12,560 nucleotides of DNA from the NCBI GenBank assembly GCA_020433835.1, contig JAGRBY010000164.1, forward strand, positions 1 to 12,560, read 5' to 3'. Source of the stretch: Anaerolineae bacterium (lineage in GTDB: Bacteria; Chloroflexota; Anaerolineae; 4572-78; J111). This document shows, in pieces, positions 7,029 to 12,560 of this stretch (its first letter is position 1; each line of letters opens with the position of its first letter). The notes beneath the pieces are model-generated. The model saw only the letters and a program-made list of their open reading frames with translations, did not search any database and was not told where the DNA came from. A program made the position numbers and the translations under genes.

Positions 7029-8546
7029 ATGACTGAGCGAAGATGGTTCATCGTAATAATTTGCCTGTTAGTACTCATTGTCGTTTACCGAGAAGTCGAT
7101 AACGCTGCTCCCTTGCACGCCTCCGAACCCGATGTATCACCCAATGTGATAAACGGTCACGCCAATAATACCGTGCCCGATGGGGTGGTCGGCGGCACAA
7201 TTGGTGGTGGCGGCAACGGTGGCTTCCCTAACCGGCTAACGGCCGATTTTGGCACGGTTGGTGGTGGCTTGGGTAACGAGGCAACAAGTCAGTCGGTCGT
7301 CGCCGGCGGATATAACAATACAACAACCGCCTACCATGCCGCGATTGGCGGCGGCTCTGATAATCTGGCTACAGGCGGTGGCAGCACCATCGGCGGGGGC
7401 AAGCGAAACAGTACCTATTTTGCCTTCAGCACCGTCGGCGGCGGATCGTTTAATACCGCTAACGGGCTTAGTACCACCATCGGTGGGGGAACGGCCAACA
7501 CCGCCAGTGGCGAGCGGTCGACGGTGGGCGGCGGAACACAAAACTTCGCTACGGGTCTGGAAAGCACGGTAGCCGGTGGTACGCGCAACGTAGCATCGAA
7601 CGCCTATGCCACGATTGGTGGCGGTATAGAAAACCAGGCCGATGGGCGTCGCTCGGCCATTGCCGGGGGCGCGGGTAACCAGGCCGCCGGTGAAGACGCC
7701 ACCATTGGCGGCGGCTTGAGCAACCAGGCCGTCGATCGCTATAGCACGGTCGCCGGTGGTCGCGCCAATCGCGCCGGTACAGCCAACGATGATGGCGAAG
7801 ATGCACGCTATGCTGCCGTTGGCGGCGGGCAGGATAACGTGGCTGAGGGCCTGGGCGCAACCATCGGCGGCGGGCTGGAAAACGTGGCCGGCGGCGATTT
7901 TTCGGGCGTGGCTGCCGGTTCCGGCAACCGTGCCGGTGGCGATTACAGCTTTGCCGTCGGGCATCGCGCCCAAATTGCAGATGACCACAGTGGTGCGCTG
8001 CTGCTGGCCGATGCCACCGACGCCGATTTTACCTCAGATGCCGCCAACGAGTTCGCCGTGCGGGCTTCGGGCGGCGTGCGCCTGATCACGGCTGTCGATG
8101 AAGACGGACAGCCGTTGACCGGTGTGCAGCTTGCGCCCGGCAGCGGCACCTGGCAAACGTTGAGCGATCGTCAGGCCAAAACCAATATCATGCCAGTCAA
8201 CGAACAGGAAATTTTAGCGCTGTTGATGGGCGTGCCGGTTAGCCTGTGGAATTACACCACCCAGGATGACAGCATTCGTCACATCGGCCCGATGGCGCAA
8301 GATTTTTACACAGCCTTTGGTCTCGGCGAAGATGAGCGCTACCTGACAACGGTTGATGTTGATGGTGTGACTCTGGCGGCAATGCAAGGTTTGTATCAGA
8401 TTGTGCAAAGCCAAGACACTCAGATTACCGATCTACAGCAAACAATCGAACGATTATCGGCTGAGAATACGGCCCTCTCCGGGCGTTTATCCGCTCTGGA
8501 AGCCCGTTTCGCGGCTTTGGAACAAGCGTTGGTAGAACCCAAATAG
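7029..8546 (+). CDS. Beta-roll repeat surface fibre with peptidase S74 self-cleaving chaperone domain
   Basis: A 505-residue cell-surface fibre-like protein. An N-terminal hydrophobic segment (FIVIICLLVLIVVY, about residues 6-19) is a signal anchor or signal peptide. It is followed by about 16 tandem units of mostly 15 residues (T-I/V-G-G-G-x-x-N-x-A pattern, 7252-7980), resembling the YadA/Hep_Hag left-handed beta-roll of trimeric adhesins; one unit carries an 8-residue insertion. The C-terminus is a peptidase S74 (tail-spike intramolecular chaperone) domain with SDRQAK at 379-384: Ser379 and Lys384 have the five-residue spacing of the known Ser-Lys autocleavage dyad. The end is a heptad-rich coiled coil (about 455-500). 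Family knowledge suggests trimer assembly and release of a C-terminal piece of about 127 residues. The ATG at 7029 is chosen for its GGAG Shine-Dalgarno six bases upstream; the open frame also includes a TTG at 7017. No phage genes flank it. Confidence 0.85.
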   Translation: MTERRWFIVIICLLVLIVVYREVDNAAPLHASEPDVSPNVINGHANNTVPDGVVGGTIGGGGNGGFPNRLTADFGTVGGGLGNEATSQSVVAGGYNNTTTAYHAAIGGGSDNLATGGGSTIGGGKRNSTYFAFSTVGGGSFNTANGLSTTIGGGTANTASGERSTVGGGTQNFATGLESTVAGGTRNVASNAYATIGGGIENQADGRRSAIAGGAGNQAAGEDATIGGGLSNQAVDRYSTVAGGRANRAGTANDDGEDARYAAVGGGQDNVAEGLGATIGGGLENVAGGDFSGVAAGSGNRAGGDYSFAVGHRAQIADDHSGALLLADATDADFTSDAANEFAVRASGGVRLITAVDEDGQPLTGVQLAPGSGTWQTLSDRQAKTNIMPVNEQEILALLMGVPVSLWNYTTQDDSIRHIGPMAQDFYTAFGLGEDERYLTTVDVDGVTLAAMQGLYQIVQSQDTQITDLQQTIERLSAENTALSGRLSALEARFAALEQALVEPK

Positions 8547-8582
8547 CCAAGTTTTTGGGGTTGGTATGCAAAAATTACCCCC

Positions 8583-8610
8583 TTGACAAACCATCTTAAG
8601 ATTTTATAAT
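8583..8610 (+). promoter_or_regulatory. Perfect-consensus sigma-70 promoter
   Basis: -35 TTGACA (8583-8588) and -10 TATAAT (8605-8610) both match consensus exactly with a 16-bp spacer. No open reading frame follows within 560 bases; what follows is a structured segment ending in an intrinsic terminator. Predicted start is near 8615-8618. Confidence 0.8.
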
Positions 8611-8616
8611 GGGAAG

Positions 8617-8787
8617 GGTTGTCACTTTTACCATCCCTATAGCCTGTTATTTGAGGCCCTACGCAGAAGTTTAGCGAACAAGCTGCCCGTCATTTTTTAG
8701 GAGCGTGACGGGCGCTGCGTGAACTGGCTAACAGATCATTTAACAGGTACCTGATATATAACCGGCATCATTGCCGGTTACTTTTTG
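8617..8787 (+). ncRNA. Candidate small structured RNA (~170 nt)
   Basis: Bounded by the promoter at 8583-8610 and the intrinsic terminator at 8760-8786. Between them lie nested complementary arms: CCTGTTA (8643-8649) with TAACAGG (8741-8747), ACGCAG (8661-8666) with CTGCGT (8715-8720), and GCCCGTCA (8685-8692) with TGACGGGC (8706-8713) closing a 13-nt loop. A second TAACAG (8729-8734) offers an alternative partner for the 5' arm. No start codon with a ribosome-binding site and no useful ORF is seen. It does not match by eye the conserved cores of SRP RNA, tmRNA, RNase P or common riboswitches. Size and long interrupted hairpin are loosely 6S-like, but the class is unknown. A riboswitch for the protease gene is less likely because the terminator is 390 bases from that gene. 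Confidence 0.6.
8760..8786 (+). terminator. Intrinsic terminator
   Basis: Stem AACCGGCA (8760-8767) / TGCCGGTT (8772-8779), loop TCAT, followed after two bases by TTTTT (8782-8786). It would end the candidate small RNA and any read-through from the fibre gene. Confidence 0.85.
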
Positions 8788-8791
8788 CAAA

Positions 8792-8941
8792 CATATATAT
8801 CACAACCTTGGTACTTTAGGGTCTTATGGCAAGAAACCAGGTTTTTTAGCGTTAATGCGAGGCGCTTTTTGCCCCAAAAGGCTATAAATTAGGCACCAAA
8901 AACCTGGTTTCTAAAAAAGTGCAAATATAGTGGTATATATG
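8792..8941. repeat. Nested inverted repeat, MITE-like
   Basis: Inner arms AGAAACCAGGTTTTT (8832-8846) and AAAAACCTGGTTTCT (8898-8912) are a perfect 15-bp inverted repeat around 51 nt. Outer arms CATATATATCAC (8792-8803) and GTGGTATATATG (8930-8941) are complementary at 11 of 12 positions. No ORF lies inside. The inner arms recall GAAACC-type intergenic repeats of filamentous bacteria; mobility is inferred. Confidence 0.6.
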
Positions 8942-9175
8942 ATGGGAACCAACTTTCTCCGCTAAATGTTATCCCCTTGCAGTGTTATTGCGCTTGTTAT
9001 AAAACATTCCTACGGTTATTGGGCTTGAAAAAACGGATTTGCTGCCCTATTTCTTTGAGCGAATCGTAATGCCCTGATCCTAAAACAGTAGAGCGATATC
9101 AATTCATGTTGCTTGAAAACGTTTACAATGGGTAATTTTTTGTGAATTTTTTAACTTTTCTTAAGGAGAGTTGTA

Positions 9176-10873
9176 ATGCGTTATAAATCCTGGACGATGA
9201 AGTTGCTCCTTTTACTGTTGGTAGCGGTTAGTTTAGCGTGCAGCAGTATTTTACCGGGCAGAGATGATCCAGAACCTGAGTTGGCAGACGAGGTCAATGT
9301 GGTTGAAGAGGAAGAGGCTGTCAATGAGCCGGAAATTGGCGAAGACGAAGATACAAACAGTGAGGCCATCATCGACACTGAGCCTGTAGAAAGCGATGTC
9401 GATCGTCCGGCGGCGTCGCTTTCGAGTCTGCGCGAGGCCATGCAGCAAGTCAGAGACGCCACTATCCAAATTGAAACCGATGCCAGCATGACCGATATTG
9501 ATGGAGCCGTCTACGCTCAATCAGGCACCGGCACCGGTTTTATTATTGATGAGAGTGGTATTGCGGTGACGAACAATCACGTTGTGACCGGCGGGCGGAG
9601 TTGGAAAGTTTATGTTGGGGGCGAGGGTCGCGCTCGAAACGCCAAAGTTTTGGGTGTGTCGGAATGTTCGGATCTGGCGGTCATCGACATTGAGGGTGAT
9701 GGCTTCCCGGTGCTGGATTGGTATGAGGGCGAAATTTTTACCGGCCTGCCGGTTTATGCCGCCGGTTATCCGCTGGGTGATCCGGAGTTTACCCTGACCC
9801 GCGGCATCGTCTCGAAGGAGGAAGCCAACGGCCAAACCAGTTGGGCCTCGGTGGATGGCGTTATCGAGCATGATGCCACCATCAATCCCGGCAATTCGGG
9901 CGGCCCGTTGGTTACGGAAGATGGAAAAGTGGTGGCGGTGAACTACGCCAATTTAGACAGCCAGGAGCAAGGGCACAGCATTCTCTTCTTTGCTATTGCC
10001 CGCGACGAGGCCCGCAATATTATCGACCGGCTGCGCGAGGGCGAAGATTTTCTGGCCATCGGCGTGAACGGTCAGGCGTTTGTGAGCGAGAGCGGCGATT
10101 CTTCTGGCATTTGGGTGCAGTCGGTGCAGTCCGGCTCTGTGGCCGATGAGGCTCGCATTGAAGGTGGCGACATCATCACCAGCCTGGAAGGCCGTGAGTT
10201 AGCGGTTGAAGGTACAATGCGCGAGTATTGCGATACGTTACGCAGCCACGACCCCGACGATACACTTGATGTTGAGGTGGTTCGTTTTGCTACCGGCGAA
10301 ATTTTGGAGGGACAGCTTAACGGGCGCGAGTTGGAGATGGTTGAGGAGTTTGACGTTTCCAAGCTGTTCAATGATGGCTCTGACAATATTCTCGGCCCCG
10401 GTAGCACCAGCAATTACATGGTCGTAACCGATAATTACAGGGCGTTTGAGGTTGAAATTCCAGCAGCCTGGACCGACATCGACGGCAGACCGTTGCTAGA
10501 TGATGACGGCCTGGAATTTGCTGCCGCGTTGTATGCAGCCGATACGCAGCAGGGAGACAGCAGTATCCAAATGAGTGTTTTTAGTTCACCTCCCGATTTT
10601 GACCCGGCTAGTTTTTTAGACTCGCTCTATCCTTCGGATCTCATCACCAACTGCTCGCCTTTGCAGCGGTTTGATTATAACGATCACGAAGGGTACAATG
10701 GCGTTCTGGACTTTTACGAAAATTGTGGGAAGGCCAAAGGGACTGTGCTTTTTATTGTTTTACGCTCAGTTAACGCACAAGAGTTTGGCATTTATTTGAA
10801 CGGCATCAATTTGGGCCGTAAAGATATGGAGCATTTATTCGACACCTTTCAACTTGTTGGGCCGCTGCCCTAA
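9176..10873 (+). CDS. HtrA-like S1C serine protease lipoprotein with PDZ domain
   Basis: A 565-residue membrane-anchored protease likely acting outside the cytoplasmic membrane on damaged or signalling proteins. Seen: signal peptide with lipobox SLAC (Cys22), a strongly acidic linker (about 30-78), a trypsin-like domain (about 82-285) with the full triad His135 (TNNHVV), Asp166 (ECSDLAVI) and Ser241 (NPGNSGGPL), then a PDZ domain (about 290-385; GIWVQSVQSGSVADEARIEGGD, YCDTLRSHDP). A C-terminal domain (about 410-565, opening with DNYRAFEVEIPAAW) is of a type I cannot name; it looks like a compact alpha/beta domain with two Cys (493, 517). The start is firm: AGGAG (9164-9168) seven bases upstream. 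A closely related gene follows after 17 bases, so both are probably co-transcribed. Specific DegP/DegQ/DegS assignment is not justified. Confidence 0.92.
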   Translation: MRYKSWTMKLLLLLLVAVSLACSSILPGRDDPEPELADEVNVVEEEEAVNEPEIGEDEDTNSEAIIDTEPVESDVDRPAASLSSLREAMQQVRDATIQIETDASMTDIDGAVYAQSGTGTGFIIDESGIAVTNNHVVTGGRSWKVYVGGEGRARNAKVLGVSECSDLAVIDIEGDGFPVLDWYEGEIFTGLPVYAAGYPLGDPEFTLTRGIVSKEEANGQTSWASVDGVIEHDATINPGNSGGPLVTEDGKVVAVNYANLDSQEQGHSILFFAIARDEARNIIDRLREGEDFLAIGVNGQAFVSESGDSSGIWVQSVQSGSVADEARIEGGDIITSLEGRELAVEGTMREYCDTLRSHDPDDTLDVEVVRFATGEILEGQLNGRELEMVEEFDVSKLFNDGSDNILGPGSTSNYMVVTDNYRAFEVEIPAAWTDIDGRPLLDDDGLEFAAALYAADTQQGDSSIQMSVFSSPPDFDPASFLDSLYPSDLITNCSPLQRFDYNDHEGYNGVLDFYENCGKAKGTVLFIVLRSVNAQEFGIYLNGINLGRKDMEHLFDTFQLVGPLP

Positions 10874-10890
10874 TTACTTAGAGAAACGTG

Positions 10891-12560
10891 ATGACATTAA
10901 AACGAAAAACACTATCATTGGGACTGGTATTTTTAATTGCCTTGAGTTTAGGCTGTGGACTGCTGCCTTTTGGCAGTGATCGAGAACCTACAAAAGAGCC
11001 GGTAGGTGTGAGCCAGCCGACAGAACCTCCTCAGGGTGAAGATACGTCTGACGAAGCAGCAGACCAACCGGTGATTACGGAGTCGGCCGGAGGGCAACCA
11101 TCGCCCGAAGAGGAAGAACCGCTGGATCGCGAGGCGGCCCTGGTAAAACTGCGCGATACCATGCGCAGGGTTAAAAGCGCCACCATCCAGATTGCAACAG
11201 ATGCCAGCCTGACCGACATCGACGGTACGGTCTATGCCCAACCGGGAACCGGCTCGGGATTTATCATCGATGAGAGTGGTTTGGCCGTGACCAACAACCA
11301 CGTGGTGACCGGCGGGCGCAGTTGGAAAGTTTACGTTGGCGGCGATGACAGACCGCTCAACGCCCGCGTGGTGGGCGTGGCGGAATGTTCGGATCTGGCG
11401 GTCATCGACATTGAGGGTGATGGTTTCCCGGTCCTGGACTGGTACGAGGGCGATATCTATCCGGGGTTGTCGGTTTACGCCGCCGGCTATCCTTTGAACG
11501 ACCCCGAATTTACGCTCACCGGGGGCATCATTTCCAAGCAGAAAGCCGCTGGCCAAACCAGTTGGGCTTCGGTCGATGGCGTCATCGAGCACGACGCGAC
11601 GCTTAACCCCGGCAGTGCCGGTGGTCCGCTGGTGACAGAAGATGGTCAGGTGGTGGCTGTCAACTATGCCAACTTCGATCTGGGTCAGCCGGGCGTGAGC
11701 ATTCAGTATCGCTCAATTGGTCACACCGAAGCGCGGGCTATTGTTGACCACCTGCGTGAAGGTGAGGATATGCAGTCCATCGGCATCAACGGCCAGGCTT
11801 TTCTGGATGAGGAAGAGGGCATTTCTGGCATCTGGGTGCAGTCGGTGCAGTCCGGCTCGGCGGCTGATGAGGCCCGTATTGAGGGTGGCGATATCATTAT
11901 GACCTTGGAAGATCGCGCATTGGCGGTTGATGGGACGATGGCAGAATACTGCGACACGCTGCGCAGCCACGATCCTGACGACGCGCTTGATATTGAAGTG
12001 GTGCGCCTGGCTACCGGCGAAATTCTCGAAGGCCAACTCAACGGCCGCGAGTTGAAAGTTGTTGAGACCGATGAGGATATCGCCGCTTCATCCACCGCTA
12101 CCCGCCCCACCGCCGGCGCTGCCAAAGAAGAAGCCGCTCCGACCGATGAGCCGACCCCGACCTCACCGCCGCCAACCGCAACATCGGCTCCCCAAACAGG
12201 CGGCGGAGGCGGACTGGGAGCCTTTACGCTGTGGGGCAGCAACTTCTGGGGAACACTCGGCGGAGGTGGTGAGCAGTGGTACACCTTCAACTCCAATCAG
12301 GAGACCGAAGCCACGGTGATCGCCTTTGTGCAGAACGCGGATCAGATTGAAATTATCGTCTATCTTGGTAACGACATTCCGGTCTGGCCGCCCAAAGATG
12401 CCAATCAAGTGCCGAATGTCGGCATTGCCACCAAGCAAGGCAATCGAGACGGCAACGACAAAACAGCCGAGTTCATTTGGCAGGGGCCGATTCAACGCGA
12501 TACCAAATATTACGTCCGCTTTATCAATCGCGGTGGCACAACCGCCACCTACTGCGTAAT
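10891..12560 (+). CDS. HtrA-like pseudoprotease lipoprotein with PDZ and beta-sandwich domain (partial)
   Basis: Second copy of the preceding protease; 556 residues are visible with no stop before the window end. Seen: lipobox SLGC (Cys22), an acidic/Pro-rich linker (about 25-80), a trypsin-like domain with His137 and Asp168, but NPGSAGGPL where the neighbour has NPGNSGGPL. Ala243 (GCC, 11617-11619) occupies the nucleophile position. His-Asp (31) and Asp-Ser/Ala (75) spacings equal those of the neighbour, so the alignment is secure and the protein should be proteolytically dead. A PDZ domain (about 292-388) follows, then a Pro/Thr/Ala/Gly linker (393-438) and a different C-terminal domain (from about 440; EQWYTFNSN, KYYVRFINRGGTTATYC), beta-rich and similar to PPC-like ligand-binding modules. 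The start is ATG 10891 (GTG 10888 is also in frame); the ribosome-binding site is weak. Probably in one operon with the active copy. Confidence 0.9.
   Translation, partial: MTLKRKTLSLGLVFLIALSLGCGLLPFGSDREPTKEPVGVSQPTEPPQGEDTSDEAADQPVITESAGGQPSPEEEEPLDREAALVKLRDTMRRVKSATIQIATDASLTDIDGTVYAQPGTGSGFIIDESGLAVTNNHVVTGGRSWKVYVGGDDRPLNARVVGVAECSDLAVIDIEGDGFPVLDWYEGDIYPGLSVYAAGYPLNDPEFTLTGGIISKQKAAGQTSWASVDGVIEHDATLNPGSAGGPLVTEDGQVVAVNYANFDLGQPGVSIQYRSIGHTEARAIVDHLREGEDMQSIGINGQAFLDEEEGISGIWVQSVQSGSAADEARIEGGDIIMTLEDRALAVDGTMAEYCDTLRSHDPDDALDIEVVRLATGEILEGQLNGRELKVVETDEDIAASSTATRPTAGAAKEEAAPTDEPTPTSPPPTATSAPQTGGGGGLGAFTLWGSNFWGTLGGGGEQWYTFNSNQETEATVIAFVQNADQIEIIVYLGNDIPVWPPKDANQVPNVGIATKQGNRDGNDKTAEFIWQGPIQRDTKYYVRFINRGGTTATYCV

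Larger units (their letters stand above)
8547..9175. other. 629-bp noncoding region with RNA gene and inverted repeats
   Basis: No protein gene is supported on either strand. It contains the perfect-consensus promoter, structured RNA and terminator at 8583-8787 and the nested inverted repeat at 8792-8941 (listed separately). The stretch 8942-9175 is upstream of the protease gene and has a TACAAT -10-like box (9124-9129) without a clear -35, then the Shine-Dalgarno AGGAG at 9164-9168. Confidence 0.7.

Noticed and set aside
7252..7980. 45-nt periodicity suggesting a CRISPR or DNA satellite
   Set aside because: The period is protein-level (15 residues) with degenerate codons and no identical DNA repeats or unique spacers.
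7236..7988. 250-codon minus-strand ORF opposite the fibre gene
   Set aside because: It is a shadow of the GGG-repeat coding strand; composition is Gly/Ala/Thr-biased without family motifs or a ribosome-binding site.
8685..8713. Hairpin GCCCGTCA/TGACGGGC as terminator of the fibre gene
   Set aside because: No T-run follows the 3' arm and it nests inside the larger RNA fold, so it is better read as part of the candidate RNA.
10948..11592. 214-codon minus-strand ORF opposite the second protease
   Set aside because: Antisense shadow of a well-supported protease gene; a similar shadow lies opposite the first copy at 9521-9871, as expected from their homology.
12163..12495. Minus- and plus-strand ORFs near the right edge (also 11721-12296 minus)
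   Set aside because: They overlap the linker and C-terminal domain of the second protease copy, whose frame continues unbroken from 10891.

Overview
The window looks like a chromosomal segment of an uncultured, probably filamentous Chloroflexota bacterium (Anaerolineae/Caldilineae-like). This is inferred from protein style: a YfhO-type giant membrane protein, lipoproteins with Pro/Thr/Ala-rich linkers, a beta-roll surface protein with a peptidase S74 tail, a CGNR zinc-finger regulator and HtrA-like lipoprotein proteases. Intergenic regions are rich in palindromic repeats. There are no rRNA, tRNA or CRISPR genes and no transposase. No single gene fixes the taxonomy.

Layout. (1) Positions 1-3119, minus strand: a 14-TM-class YfhO-like membrane protein, followed by a truncated prepilin peptidase (A24) whose GTG start overlaps the YfhO stop codon. 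(2) 3194-3994, plus: a divergent 8-9 TM membrane protein of unknown function. (3) 3995-4344: noncoding, with an 80-bp double-hairpin repeat and a clear sigma-70 promoter. (4) 4345-5304, plus: an ABC-2-type ATPase with no permease partner in view. (5) 5305-5504: convergent spacer with simple repeats and a perfect 20-bp palindrome. (6) 5505-6143, minus: a CGNR/ABATE regulator whose likely promoter overlaps that of the divergent lipoprotein gene (6265-6939). (7) 7029-8546, plus: a membrane-anchored or secreted 16-repeat beta-roll fibre with a self-cleaving S74 chaperone domain. (8) 8547-9175: noncoding, but holding a perfect-consensus promoter, a nested stem structure and an intrinsic terminator, which together look like a ~170-nt small RNA gene, followed by a MITE-like inverted repeat. 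(9) 9176-12560, plus: two tandem, closely related HtrA-like protease-PDZ lipoproteins.

The right half is a cell-surface module: a lipoprotein, an autoprocessed fibre and two envelope lipoprotein proteases. The most interesting points are the candidate small RNA and the second protease copy. That copy keeps the catalytic His and Asp at the same spacing as its neighbour but has Ala in place of the nucleophilic Ser, so the locus appears to encode an active protease next to a pseudoprotease with a different C-terminal domain.
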